This document shows, one piece after another, positions 43,868 through 52,125 of a stretch of DNA of 64,000 bases. The DNA comes from Defluviitalea raffinosedens (GTDB lineage: Bacteria > Bacillota > Clostridia > Lachnospirales > Defluviitaleaceae). The notes beneath the pieces were generated by a model. It had not been told where the DNA came from and did not search any database. It saw only the letters and a list, made by a program, of their open reading frames with translations. The stretch covers positions 19,190 to 83,189 of the forward strand of contig NZ_JAFBEP010000012.1 in NCBI RefSeq assembly GCF_016908775.1, read 5' to 3'. The position numbers were made by a program, and so were the translations under genes. The number at the start of each line of letters is the position of its first letter. The stretch's first letter is position 1.

Positions 43868-44422
43868 ATGGTTAGATGTCCCTGGTGTGGGAATGATGAG
43901 TTGTACATAAAGTATCATGATGAAGAATGGGGTGTGCCCAATCATGATGACCGTAAGCATTTCGAATTTTTGGTTCTGGAATCAGCACAGGCTGGATTAA
44001 GCTGGATTACCATATTAAAGAAAAGAGAAAATTATAGAAAGGCATATTGTGGTTTTGATCCGGAAAAAGTAGCTTTATTCGATCACGAAAAAATAGAAGA
44101 GTTAATGAAAAATCCGGGGATTATTAGAAACAGAAGGAAGATAGAAGCATCTGTCAATAATGCGCGGAGGTTTTTAGAAATTGTTAACGAATTTGGAAGC
44201 TTTGATCGCTATATTTGGTCTTTTGTGAACAACAGGCCAATCCATAATCATTGGAAAGATATAAAGGATGTTCCTGCAAATACAAAACTATCAGATGAAA
44301 TCAGTAAAGATTTAAAGAAAAGAGGATTTCAATTTTTGGGTTCTACAATCGTTTATTCATATATGCAGGCAGTAGGCTTGGTTAACGACCATATAGTTGA
44401 TTGTTTTTTAGGGGGTTTATAA
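43868..44422 (+). CDS. tag: DNA-3-methyladenine glycosylase I
   Basis: A 184-residue base-excision repair enzyme. ATG 43868 (MVRCPWCGNDELYIKYHDEEWG) has AAGTGGTGATT upstream; an in-frame GTG at 43856 overlaps it. It contains the conserved EFLVLESAQAGLSWITILKKR (with catalytic Glu), the helix-hairpin region PGIIRNRRKIEASVNNA, and the Cys/His zinc ligands near the two termini (CPWCG; NDHIVDCF). It removes 3-methyladenine from DNA. It is a single gene following uppP. Confidence 0.9.
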   Translation: MVRCPWCGNDELYIKYHDEEWGVPNHDDRKHFEFLVLESAQAGLSWITILKKRENYRKAYCGFDPEKVALFDHEKIEELMKNPGIIRNRRKIEASVNNARRFLEIVNEFGSFDRYIWSFVNNRPIHNHWKDIKDVPANTKLSDEISKDLKKRGFQFLGSTIVYSYMQAVGLVNDHIVDCFLGGL

Positions 44423-44527
44423 GTCCCCTAAAATTTTGGATAAAATTCTTTGATCTATTTTGGTTAAGGTATCCCCTGGCTGAATAATATATTCGGTATG
44501 ATTCGGCTGGCAAGGCACTCTTTTCTT
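44417..44527 (-). pseudogene. LysM-domain fragment
   Basis: A minus-strand frame of 36 residues reads KKRVPCQPNHTEYIIQPGDTLTKI and stops shortly after. YIIQPGDTLTKI is the first half of a LysM peptidoglycan-binding motif (YxVxPGDTLxxIA). It has an in-frame stop just upstream and no ribosome site or ATG, and its stop touches the end of tag. I take it as a relic; chance is possible. Confidence 0.35.
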
Positions 44528-44611
44528 CTAATCTATTGTATACTATGAAATAAAGGTGTGTTAGGTAACAGTATTTACCATTAAGTTCAATCTTTCTAAT
44601 GACAGTGTGCC

Positions 44612-44640
44612 TTGTTATATTTATTAAATAATGCTATGAT
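44612..44640 (+). promoter_or_regulatory. Probable promoter of the phosphate transporter operon
   Basis: TTGTTA at 44612-44617, a 17-bp spacer and TATGAT at 44635-44640, 48 bp before ATG 44689. No Pho-box-like repeat is evident. Confidence 0.5.
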
Positions 44641-44688
44641 ACTATTGTCGTAAATGATCTATTTTTAGAAGCACTGGGAGGAAATAAT

Positions 44689-45741
44689 ATGACAATCTCA
44701 TTAGTTGATTTTCTTAATCAACTGGTTTCTAATCCTGCATTATTGATTACGGTAATACTAACTTTGGGGGTTGTATTGGTTAACGGTTGGACGGATGCAC
44801 CTAATGCCATAGCCACTTGTGTTTCTACCCGTTCTTTAGAACCTCAAAAAGCAATTTTTATGGCAGCTGTTTTTAATTTTTTAGGTGTATTGGTTATGAC
44901 GGTGATTAATTCAACAGTGGCGCAGACGATTTATAATATGGTTGATTTTGGAGGCAATTCAAAAAAATCTTTAATAGCTCTTTGTGCTGCACTATTTGCT
45001 ATTGTTATATGGGCTACTGCAGCCTGGGCTTTTGGGATTCCTACCAGTGAAAGTCATGCATTAATAGCAGGCCTTTCCGGAGCAGCTATAGCGTTGCAGA
45101 AAGGCTTTTCTGGTATTAACGGGGCAGAGTGGGTAAAAGTCATATACGGATTGTTTTTATCTACACTCCTCGGATTTTTTATGGGTTTTGTTATTGTCCG
45201 TATCACGGAATTTGTCTGTAAAGGCATGGACAGGCGAAAGACAATACCTTTTTTTCAACAGGCACAAATTCTTGGTGGTGCGGCAACAGCTTTTATGCAT
45301 GGAGCCCAGGATGGTCAAAAATTTATGGGAGTTTTTATGCTTGGAATTTTTCTTGCAAATGGGACAAGTGGTGTGACTACTTTTACTATTCCTGTCTGGT
45401 TGATGGTGCTTTGTTCTGCAGTCATGGCTTTGGGGACTTCGATCGGAGGATACCGTATTATTAAAACGGTTGGAATGGGTATGGTAAAGCTAGAAAAGTA
45501 TCAGGGTTTTTCAGCGGATGCAGCAGCAGCGGCTTGCCTTTTACTATCATCCGTATTTGGTATTCCTGTCAGTACAACCCATACAAAGACAACTGCTATT
45601 ATGGGCGTTGGGGCTTCCAAAAGACTTTCTTCAGTAAATTGGGGAATAGTAAAAGAAATGCTTGCAGCCTGGATTTTAACATTTCCTGGTTGTGGAGCGG
45701 TTGGATACATTATGGCATACATCTTTATGAAAATTTTCTAA
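44689..45741 (+). CDS. PiT-family inorganic phosphate transporter
   Basis: A 350-residue permease with about ten membrane segments. Both PiT signature repeats are visible: VNGWTDAPNAIATCVSTRSL near residue 27 and MHGAQDGQKFMGVFML near residue 203, each with the conserved Asp-Ala/Gln pair, plus GIPTSESHALIAG and GIPVSTTHTKTTAIMG. It carries phosphate coupled to cations. GGGAGGAAATAAT precedes ATG 44689. The DUF47 gene starts 25 nt downstream, the usual partner arrangement. Confidence 0.9.
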   Translation: MTISLVDFLNQLVSNPALLITVILTLGVVLVNGWTDAPNAIATCVSTRSLEPQKAIFMAAVFNFLGVLVMTVINSTVAQTIYNMVDFGGNSKKSLIALCAALFAIVIWATAAWAFGIPTSESHALIAGLSGAAIALQKGFSGINGAEWVKVIYGLFLSTLLGFFMGFVIVRITEFVCKGMDRRKTIPFFQQAQILGGAATAFMHGAQDGQKFMGVFMLGIFLANGTSGVTTFTIPVWLMVLCSAVMALGTSIGGYRIIKTVGMGMVKLEKYQGFSADAAAAACLLLSSVFGIPVSTTHTKTTAIMGVGASKRLSSVNWGIVKEMLAAWILTFPGCGAVGYIMAYIFMKIF

Positions 45742-45766
45742 TAAGAATGAAGAAAGGAAAAAGGAT

Positions 45767-46390
45767 ATGGCAAGAAAAAACGAATATAATTATTTTGAGG
45801 CATTTGTGAACTTGTCAAAGTTTTCTTTACAGTCAGCAGAAATTTTGAACAATACCTTACGTAATTTCAGTACCAAGTATTTATCTGATAGAATAAAGGA
45901 AATGCACGAGATTGAGCATTCTGCAGATCAAGCAAAGCATGAAATGGTAAACAGACTGTTAAAAGAATTTCTTCCTCCTATTGAAAGAGAAGATATTATC
46001 AGCCTTTCTCAAAAGATTGATGATGTAACAGATGCAGTAGAAGATGTTTTACTTCGCATTGATATGTTTAATGTTCAATCCATTCGTCCTGAGATTTTAG
46101 AGTTTACTCAACTAATCGTTAATTGTTGCCAGGCGCTTCATTTGGCTCTGAAAGAGTTTGAAAATTTTAAGAAATCAACGACCCTTCATTCACAAATTGT
46201 AAAGGTTAACAGTTTGGAAGAAGAAGGGGACAAGCTTTATACTACTACAATTAAAAAACTTTATCAAAATTGTAAAGATCCTATTGAACTCATGATTTGG
46301 ACAGAGATACTAAATCGCCTTGAAAAATGCTGTGATGCTTGTGAAGCTGTGGCTGATGATATCCATAGTGTTATGATGAAGAATTCTTAG
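45767..46390 (+). CDS. DUF47 (PhoU-like) phosphate transport regulator
   Basis: A 207-residue all-helical protein of the DUF47/PhoU-div family. Characteristic segments are EIEHSADQAKHEMVNRLLKEFLPPIEREDII, KIDDVTDAVEDVLLRI and VNSLEEEGDKLYTTTIKKL, with the Glu/Asp pairs that bind metal clusters in PhoU folds. It lies 25 nt after the PiT transporter and probably modulates it. The ribosome site is AAGGAAAAAGG. A terminator follows at 46430-46454. Confidence 0.88.
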   Translation: MARKNEYNYFEAFVNLSKFSLQSAEILNNTLRNFSTKYLSDRIKEMHEIEHSADQAKHEMVNRLLKEFLPPIEREDIISLSQKIDDVTDAVEDVLLRIDMFNVQSIRPEILEFTQLIVNCCQALHLALKEFENFKKSTTLHSQIVKVNSLEEEGDKLYTTTIKKLYQNCKDPIELMIWTEILNRLEKCCDACEAVADDIHSVMMKNS

Positions 46391-46429
46391 TGATCTTAGC
46401 GATGTTTAATTTTTCTTATAAATGATGAT

Positions 46430-46454
46430 CCGTCTCTATTAAGAGGCGGTTTTT
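46430..46454 (+). terminator. Rho-independent terminator
   Basis: CCGTCTCT at 46430-46437 pairs with AGAGGCGG at 46442-46449 (one G-U), with a 4-nt loop, followed by TTTTT. It ends the phosphate operon. Confidence 0.8.
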
Positions 46455-46492
46455 GAATGTCTAAATCTACTATTAAATAAAGGAGCAGAACA

Positions 46493-47395
46493 ATGGATAC
46501 TTTACTATTGAAGGATTGTACTTTGTGTCCAAGAAATTGTCATGTAGATCGCTTTAATGGTCAAAAGGGATATTGCAAAACAACCTATGAATTAGTAGTG
46601 GCCAGGGCAGCACTACATATGTGGGAGGAACCCTGTATATCCGGAGAGAAGGGTTCTGGAACTGTATTTTTTTCAGGATGTGCCATGGGGTGTGTTTATT
46701 GTCAAAATTATAAGATCGCCCAGGGATTAAGGGGAAAAAAGATTAGCATAGAGCGGCTTGCGGAGATTTTCCTGGAGCTTCAGGAAAAGAATGCCCATAA
46801 TATCAATCTGGTTACTCCAAGCCACTATGTACCACAGATCATAGAAGCTATTTCAATATCCAGAAAGAAAGGAATGACTCTTCCTGTCGTATACAATTCC
46901 AGTGGATATGAGAAGGTTGAGACTCTGAAGCTTTTAGAAGGATATGTGGATGTCTATCTTCCGGATTTAAAGTACTATTCCAGGGAAATTGCAAAAAAAT
47001 ATTCTAATTGTGAAGATTATTTTTCCTACGCTTCCAAAGCAATTATTGAAATGGTAAAGCAAGTAGGAGCACCTGCTTTTGATGAGAATGGAATGATGAA
47101 GAAGGGAGTAATCGTAAGACATTTAGCCTTGCCAGGATACTTAGACGATTCTAAGAAAATCATACAATATTTATACGAAACCTTTGGTGATCAGATTTTT
47201 ATAAGCATTATGAACCAATATACACCTATGGAAACCATAAAGAAATATCCGGAACTCAATCACAAAATCACAGAAAAAGAATATGAAGCGTTAGTAGATT
47301 ATGCTATTCAATTGGGTGTCGAAAATGGATTTATTCAAGAAGGAGAAACTGCTTCAGAAAGTTTTATTCCGGAATTTAATGAAGAAGGAGTTTAA
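46493..47395 (+). CDS. Radical SAM protein, PflA-like
   Basis: A 300-residue radical SAM enzyme. Cys63, Cys67 and Cys70 (CAMGCVYC, the CX3CX2C motif) would hold the 4Fe-4S cluster that cleaves SAM. An N-terminal set of Cys9, Cys12, Cys16 and Cys28 could bind a second metal site. VIVRHLALPGYLDDS near residue 205 is typical of the YgiQ-unrelated PflA-like family (COG1313) found in many Clostridia. The target protein or small molecule is unknown. AAAGGAGCAG precedes ATG 46493, and the methyltransferase starts 5 nt after its stop. Confidence 0.82.
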   Translation: MDTLLLKDCTLCPRNCHVDRFNGQKGYCKTTYELVVARAALHMWEEPCISGEKGSGTVFFSGCAMGCVYCQNYKIAQGLRGKKISIERLAEIFLELQEKNAHNINLVTPSHYVPQIIEAISISRKKGMTLPVVYNSSGYEKVETLKLLEGYVDVYLPDLKYYSREIAKKYSNCEDYFSYASKAIIEMVKQVGAPAFDENGMMKKGVIVRHLALPGYLDDSKKIIQYLYETFGDQIFISIMNQYTPMETIKKYPELNHKITEKEYEALVDYAIQLGVENGFIQEGETASESFIPEFNEEGV

Positions 47396-47400
47396 AAGAC

Positions 47401-48576
47401 ATGGCAAAAGAAAAAAGAACATCAGGGAAAAAATTTAATTGTTCCGTAAAAAACAAATGCGGCGGATGTCAGTTACAGCATTTAAGTTACGAAGAACAGC
47501 TTATAGAAAAACAGAAGCAAGTAGAGTCTCTCTTAAAAAAATTCTGTAAGGTTGAAACCATTATAGGGATGGAAAACCCTTATCATTATAGGAATAAAGT
47601 TCATGCAGTATTTGACATTGATAAAAGAAAAAATATTATTTCAGGAGTTTATGAAGCAGGATCTCACAGAGTGGTTCCTGTAGAAAACTGCCTTCTTGAA
47701 GATCAAAGGGCTGATGCCATTATCAACTCCATAAGAGGATTGCTAAGATCCTTTAAAATCAGAACATTCGATGAAGATACTGGTTATGGATTGTTTCGGC
47801 ATGTACTGATCCGGACTGGTTTTAAAAGCGGAGAAATTATGGTTGTTTTGGTTTTGGCATCTCCCATTTTTCCGTCTAAAAATAATTTTATAAAAGCTCT
47901 TAGAAAACTGCATCCTGAAATAACGACCATTGAACTTAACGTTAATAATAGAAAAACGAGTATGGTTTTAGGCGAAAAAGAGCAAGTATTATACGGAAAA
48001 GGATTTATCGAAGACGCACTTTGTGGAAAAGTATTTCGAATTTCTCCAAAGTCCTTTTATCAAATCAACCCGGTTCAGACAGAAGTACTTTATAATAAGG
48101 CGATAGAACTTGCCGACCTTAGTGGAAAAGAAATTATTCTGGATGCCTATTGCGGCATTGGCACCATTGGTCTTATTGCCAGTGACCATGTAAAAAAAGT
48201 GATCGGTGTAGAACTAAATCGTGATGCAGTTCGCGATGCTATTAACAATGCTAAGAGGAATAAAGTTTCAAATGCAGAATTTTACAATAAAGATGCCGGG
48301 GAGTTTATGCTGGAATTAGAAGCAAAAAAACAGCCTATAGACGTTGTATTTATGGACCCCCCAAGAGCAGGAAGCGATGAAAGATTTTTAAGTGCATTAT
48401 GCAGCTTAAAGCCTAAGAAAGTTGTCTATATTTCCTGCAATCCGGTAACATTGGAAAGAGATCTGAGTTACCTGGTAAAACGAGGTTACAAAGCAGAGAA
48501 AGCAGTGCCTGTGGATATGTTCCCGGGAACGAATCACGTTGAGTGCGTAGTATTGATGTCAAGGGTGGAGAAATAA
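47401..48576 (+). CDS. rlmD: 23S rRNA (uracil-5)-methyltransferase, RlmD/RumA family
   Basis: A 391-residue TrmA/RumA-family methyltransferase. Cys14, Cys20 and Cys23 (NCSVKNKCGGCQLQ) with a later Cys form the iron-sulfur site typical of RlmD. The SAM-binding motif is LDAYCGIGTIGLIAS, followed by VFMDPPRAGSD and the catalytic Cys in YISCNPVTLERDL. It methylates C5 of a uridine in 23S rRNA; whether one or two sites, as in the RlmCD form of Firmicutes, cannot be decided. The N-terminal TRAM domain is absent. GAAGGAG precedes the ATG. Confidence 0.85.
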   Translation: MAKEKRTSGKKFNCSVKNKCGGCQLQHLSYEEQLIEKQKQVESLLKKFCKVETIIGMENPYHYRNKVHAVFDIDKRKNIISGVYEAGSHRVVPVENCLLEDQRADAIINSIRGLLRSFKIRTFDEDTGYGLFRHVLIRTGFKSGEIMVVLVLASPIFPSKNNFIKALRKLHPEITTIELNVNNRKTSMVLGEKEQVLYGKGFIEDALCGKVFRISPKSFYQINPVQTEVLYNKAIELADLSGKEIILDAYCGIGTIGLIASDHVKKVIGVELNRDAVRDAINNAKRNKVSNAEFYNKDAGEFMLELEAKKQPIDVVFMDPPRAGSDERFLSALCSLKPKKVVYISCNPVTLERDLSYLVKRGYKAEKAVPVDMFPGTNHVECVVLMSRVEK

Positions 48577-48935
48577 AGAACTGAAAAGCTTGTAAATAAA
48601 GGGTTTCCGGACATTTAATCTTTCTCCAGGCTTCTTTACCGGATGTGGCAATGTCAGGAACTCCTTACTTTTATTGTTTGTGGGAATATATCAACTACCC
48701 TAAAAATTTATAGTTGAGTTACCAGATTAGATAACCGCTTTTTTTACGGGGGGTTGAGGATACAGGATAGATGTATTTTCTAAAGTATTTATAGTAAAGT
48801 GGCATTAAATGTTCTATAGGGCGTATTGGAACGATCGTGGCAGAAAGACCATAGTTAAAATCTAGTACAAAGTATTGTATAAAACAACCGTTCGGAGCTT
48901 TTTCTATAAATTCATAGTAATTCATAACAAAATTT
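48577..48935. other. Intergenic region at the left boundary of the accessory block
   Basis: About 360 bp without a convincing gene apart from the weak reading frame listed at 48719-48925. It separates ordinary chromosomal genes from the accessory block. No tRNA end, integrase or obvious att core duplicated within the window was found, so the exact boundary cannot be set. Confidence 0.35.
48719..48925 (-). CDS. Doubtful small ORF or gene remnant
   Basis: A 68-residue frame (MNYYEFIEKAPNGCFIQYF, then DFNYGLSATIVPIRPIEHL) with rather protein-like composition, rich in Tyr, Phe, Pro and Ile. I recognise no family. There is no ribosome site before ATG 48925, and a terminator-like hairpin lies just upstream, so expression is doubtful. 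It could be the tail of a gene disrupted when the accessory block arrived. Confidence 0.25.
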   Translation of the reverse strand: MNYYEFIEKAPNGCFIQYFVLDFNYGLSATIVPIRPIEHLMPLYYKYFRKYIYPVSSTPRKKSGYLIW

Positions 48936-48973
48936 AAAAAACACAGCTAAATCATAGACAGGCTGTGTTTTTT
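48936..48973. terminator. Hairpin overlapping the promoter of the HTH gene
   Basis: AAAAAACACAGC at 48936-48947 and GCTGTGTTTTTT at 48962-48973 form a 12-bp stem with T-runs on both strands, a bidirectional terminator. Its right arm lies within the spacer of the promoter at 48955-48983, so it might also be an operator. Confidence 0.55.
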
Positions 48974-48983
48974 TTGCTATAAT
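48955..48983 (+). promoter_or_regulatory. Promoter of the HTH/HEAT gene pair
   Basis: TAGACA at 48955-48960, a 17-bp spacer and a perfect TATAAT at 48978-48983, followed 25 bp later by ATG 49009 with a GGAGCGTGAT ribosome site. Confidence 0.6.
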
Positions 48984-49008
48984 TTTTACAGAATGGGAGC
49001 GTGATATT

Positions 49009-49197
49009 ATGTCTGACCAAGCACAAGAGAAATGGTCATCTATTGATGAGATAGCAGAACATCTAGGTGTAAGTAAAGATACCATTCGAAACTGGATTAA
49101 AAAAAATGAAATGCCTGCATACAAAATTGGTAAACAGTGGAGGTTTAGAATAAGCGAAGTAGATCAATGGGTAAAGCGTGGAGACGCTAAAATATAG
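49009..49197 (+). CDS. Excisionase-family helix-turn-helix DNA-binding protein
   Basis: A 62-residue protein; ATG 49009 has GGGAGCGTGAT upstream. Nearly the whole chain is one HTH_17 domain: WSSIDEIAEHLGVSKDTIRN is the recognition HTH, and MPAYKIGKQWRFRISEVDQW is the beta-wing of excisionase/MerR-like proteins. It lies 27 nt before the HEAT-repeat gene in the same orientation and presumably shares its transcript. It could regulate the nuclease-like neighbour, act as its DNA-targeting subunit, or be an excisionase for the element. The first two are favoured by the tight linkage. Confidence 0.75.
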   Translation: MSDQAQEKWSSIDEIAEHLGVSKDTIRNWIKKNEMPAYKIGKQWRFRISEVDQWVKRGDAKI

Positions 49198-49224
49198 ACT
49201 TAATTTGGATTGGATGTGAATGAT

Positions 49225-50700
49225 ATGGCTTTTAAAGAGGATTGGAGTTTTCTTGATAAGATAACAATGGGCGCAGTGGGGACTGAAAAGGTAATAGAGC
49301 AGTTAAACAAACTAGGGCATAATATTATTGAACTTGAAAGATATTGTACAAGTAATAAAATTTGGTCTACAAAAATAAAAAGACTAAGAATCCCAGATTT
49401 ACTGTGTTTAAATTGTGGCAAAAGAATTGAATCACGGGCCAAGTCAAAGCTTGGAATAATTATGTCTGATGCTGCTACAAATCCGGATAGGCGCTGGTTT
49501 GTTGGATTAAGAGATAATGACATGGTGGCTTTTATTCAGTGCTACAAAGACGTATCAGGGAGATGGAATAGCGAAGGTGTAATAAACCTATTTTCTGTTG
49601 GTTCGTTAAAAAGTAAGGAAGATCAAACAAAATTAAGTGCTCCTAAATCTGTGAATGAAGGTGCAGAAAGAGATAGGACATGGAAGAGTTATGTTCCAAG
49701 TTTTGATTTTACTGTAGAGTCTATTGAGCAAGAAGGTGAAAAACGGCGATTACGCCTAATTAAATCGAATGGGCGAAGACAATCCAAGTTAATATCTAAT
49801 GATGAATACATATATGTAAAATGTGGGGAAAGTTATCCCGCAAATTCAAAAATAGCATCTGGTATTGTGCCCATGGAAGAAGACTTTTCTTGCACGCCAG
49901 AAAAAAGGTATGATTTTATTAAGGACCTTGAATCCTCTGAAAATGAAACAGTGTACACTGCTGTGAAGGCCTTAGGTTTTCTTGAAAGAAATGACCACGC
50001 AATTTCCGAACTTAAAAAAATTGTATCTAATCCCCATATAGATAAACGCATTAGGCTTGAGGGCTATTCGTCTTTATTAAGATTAGGTGAAAATGTTTGG
50101 GATGAATTTGAAACTTTTGCATTATCGTCTGAAGAAAAAGAAATTAGAATGGAGTTTGTATTAATTCTAGGTGAATTAACAGAGCTTCCGACAACTGAAA
50201 TTTTGATAAAGATAGCGAGAGAGCCATCATATGATTCTGAATTGAGGGCAGCAGCTATTTGGTCATTAAATGCTTCTTCTATTGAAACCCAGAAGCTGAT
50301 TATTGACTTTTGTTTTAACCAAGACGAAGTAATAGCGAATCATGCAATAGCTAAACTAGAAAAGAGCTTTAAACGTTCTCTTACTCCATTTATTTTACAA
50401 AGATTCGGTGATAACGAAATAATTAATGCAATTTGTGCAAGAATTTTATCTATTTGCGAAAATTCCGATGAACATGCTATTGTACAAGCTTATTTAAGGG
50501 CCACAAATACTGATGTGAAAAACTGGATATTGTTTACTATGGGATTATCTGGAAGAGGAAGATATGAGCAAACACTAAAAAAATATGATGAAAATTATAA
50601 AGATACAATAACCAAACTTACTTTAATGTGGGATTACCAGCCATTGTTTCTTGACGATACACGAATTGAGGCAATTGATTTTATTAAAATGCAAAAATAG
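49225..50700 (+). CDS. HEAT-repeat protein with putative PD-(D/E)XK nuclease domain
   Basis: A 491-residue protein; ATG 49225 has GGATGTGAATGAT upstream, and TTG 49210 is an alternative. The N-terminal part (about 1-130) contains RIPDLLCLNCGKRIESRAKS: Asp58, a CxxC pair and Glu69 with Lys73 nearby. This resembles a PD-(D/E)XK nuclease core with an embedded zinc knuckle, though the strict ExK spacing is off (ESR, then AK). Residues about 220-440 are HEAT-like helical pairs (TAVKALGFLERNDHAISELKKIV; LRAAAIWSLNASSIETQKLI). It sits between an HTH protein and a convergent DNA methyltransferase, the layout of a restriction-modification system. Restriction is inference. Confidence 0.6.
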   Translation: MAFKEDWSFLDKITMGAVGTEKVIEQLNKLGHNIIELERYCTSNKIWSTKIKRLRIPDLLCLNCGKRIESRAKSKLGIIMSDAATNPDRRWFVGLRDNDMVAFIQCYKDVSGRWNSEGVINLFSVGSLKSKEDQTKLSAPKSVNEGAERDRTWKSYVPSFDFTVESIEQEGEKRRLRLIKSNGRRQSKLISNDEYIYVKCGESYPANSKIASGIVPMEEDFSCTPEKRYDFIKDLESSENETVYTAVKALGFLERNDHAISELKKIVSNPHIDKRIRLEGYSSLLRLGENVWDEFETFALSSEEKEIRMEFVLILGELTELPTTEILIKIAREPSYDSELRAAAIWSLNASSIETQKLIIDFCFNQDEVIANHAIAKLEKSFKRSLTPFILQRFGDNEIINAICARILSICENSDEHAIVQAYLRATNTDVKNWILFTMGLSGRGRYEQTLKKYDENYKDTITKLTLMWDYQPLFLDDTRIEAIDFIKMQK

Positions 50701-50702
50701 GT

Positions 50703-50741
50703 ACATGCCGCTTCCTAAACATAAGGAAGCGGCATGTTTTT
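50703..50741. terminator. Bidirectional terminator
   Basis: ACATGCCGCTTCCT at 50703-50716 and AGGAAGCGGCATGT at 50724-50737 form a perfect 14-bp stem with a 7-nt loop and a T-tract. It separates the convergent HEAT-protein and methyltransferase genes. Confidence 0.85.
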
Positions 50742-51712
50742 TACTGAAAAAGATTGAATTGTATAGGTGCGGTAACAGTAATAGAATTACCGCTCAAAAT
50801 GCTTTCATAATATTCTTTGGCTTCAGAAGCATTAGAAGCAAACCTTAAGGATGAGTTTGCTATGTATTCCAAAGACTCTTCAAATGATATCCAACGTCTC
50901 CCTAAGGATTCTGCTACATAGCCAGTTGTATTCGAACCAGCGAAAATATCTAATACCACGTCATCCGGATCGGTAAGCATCTTTATAAAGAATTCCGGTA
51001 ACTTAGCTGGAAACCTTGCAGGATGCGCTTTAATTCCAAGCTCTTTGCATAATTTTAAGTAAGAGCTAGTACTTTCGGTGTTAGGAATCTGTAAAAGGTT
51101 TGATGGTATTGCACCTCCATTATTTTTTGCAAAACTAGCCGAAATATCATGGCCAGAAGGCCTTTCCTTTGGAGTATAGAATTTTTCAGCATCTTTAATA
51201 AGTTTTTTCATTCTGTCAGAATAAGGTACCAACACCTTGGTAACATCAGCTTTTGGGAAAGCAGTTTTTGAAAACCACCAAACGGTGTTAACTGCATCTT
51301 TCACTCGGATTTTTCTTTTATTGACCCATTCTATAGGTGACGGTAGTTTTGCGGGATTATACCAGAAAAATTCCTCCGCGAGGTTGTATCCAAGATCCTC
51401 ACAGAATTTTATTAGGACTTTATAATTATAAAGTGATCTTACAGGCTTTCCTTTCTGGTATGCACCACCTAAATCTAGAACAAAGCTACCAGTATCCTTT
51501 AATTTAGGCAATAATTTTTGCGCAAATTCTGCTAACCATTCAACATATTCATTTTGTTGCTTATTTCCATATTCCTTTTGTCGTTGTAGCGCAAAAGGAG
51601 GTGATGTCATAACTAAGTCGATGCTTTCGTCTTCTAATTGGGGTATTAATTCTAAGGAGTCTCCATTGAAAACCATTCCTTTATTTGTCTTTAAAATAGG
51701 TAATGTATTCAC
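50741..51712 (-). CDS. Beta-class DNA methyltransferase (N4-cytosine or N6-adenine)
   Basis: A 323-residue enzyme from GTG 51712, with AAAGGAC 7 nt upstream; the frame extends to 51787 without a good ribosome site. Motif IV (TSPPF, residues 36-40) precedes a variable target-recognition region, and motif I (FAGSNTTG, residues 257-264) is near the C-terminus. That order defines the beta class, and SPPF is typical of N4-cytosine enzymes. The region DISASFAKNNGGAIPSNLLQ belongs to this family. It would methylate host DNA, either protecting it from the putative HEAT nuclease or acting as an orphan enzyme of a mobile element. Target sequence unknown. Confidence 0.82.
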   Translation of the reverse strand: MNTLPILKTNKGMVFNGDSLELIPQLEDESIDLVMTSPPFALQRQKEYGNKQQNEYVEWLAEFAQKLLPKLKDTGSFVLDLGGAYQKGKPVRSLYNYKVLIKFCEDLGYNLAEEFFWYNPAKLPSPIEWVNKRKIRVKDAVNTVWWFSKTAFPKADVTKVLVPYSDRMKKLIKDAEKFYTPKERPSGHDISASFAKNNGGAIPSNLLQIPNTESTSSYLKLCKELGIKAHPARFPAKLPEFFIKMLTDPDDVVLDIFAGSNTTGYVAESLGRRWISFEESLEYIANSSLRFASNASEAKEYYESILSGNSITVTAPIQFNLFQ

Positions 51713-51896
51713 GACAACAGTCCTTTCTTTATAAGTATTAGCAGTTAGTATATAATGAATTTTTAGAAAAGCCAAGTAAACTATCATTTTTTGCCGCTTT
51801 ATAACCTCACTTTAAAAATTTTATTAATTTATGTTTTTTCATAATAATTCAATTAGCGTCATTGTTGCTTAACTATTAAGTAAAAGCTGTTGCTAC

Positions 51897-52103
51897 CTAT
51901 TCATCTGGCTCAATCTCCATAATATCGGAAATATCACACTTTAATGCCTTGCAAATCTTCACAAGCACATCGGTCGTAACATTTTCGTTTTTACCCAGTT
52001 TTGCCATTGAAGATGTACTAATACCAGCCGCTTCTCTTAAGTCTTTCTTTTTCATATCTTTATCAATTAAGAGTTTCCATAGTTTTTTATAGCTTACGGC
52101 CAT
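51897..52103 (-). CDS. Cro/C1-type HTH transcriptional regulator (HTH_26-like)
   Basis: A 68-residue protein from ATG 52103, with CGAGGTGACAATT upstream; a longer in-frame start lacks a ribosome site. It is a single XRE/HTH_26 domain (YKKLWKLLIDKDMKKKDLREAAGISTSSM then VLVKICKALKCDISDIMEI) like YozG and many regulators beside methyltransferase or prophage genes. It is divergent from the ImmA/IrrE gene across a large inverted repeat (52146-52189) that contains both -35 boxes. That repeat is its probable operator. It may act as the repressor of a lysogeny-like or RM-control switch. Confidence 0.82.
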   Translation of the reverse strand: MAVSYKKLWKLLIDKDMKKKDLREAAGISTSSMAKLGKNENVTTDVLVKICKALKCDISDIMEIEPDE

Positions 52104-52125
52104 AATTGTCACCTCGCTCGATATA

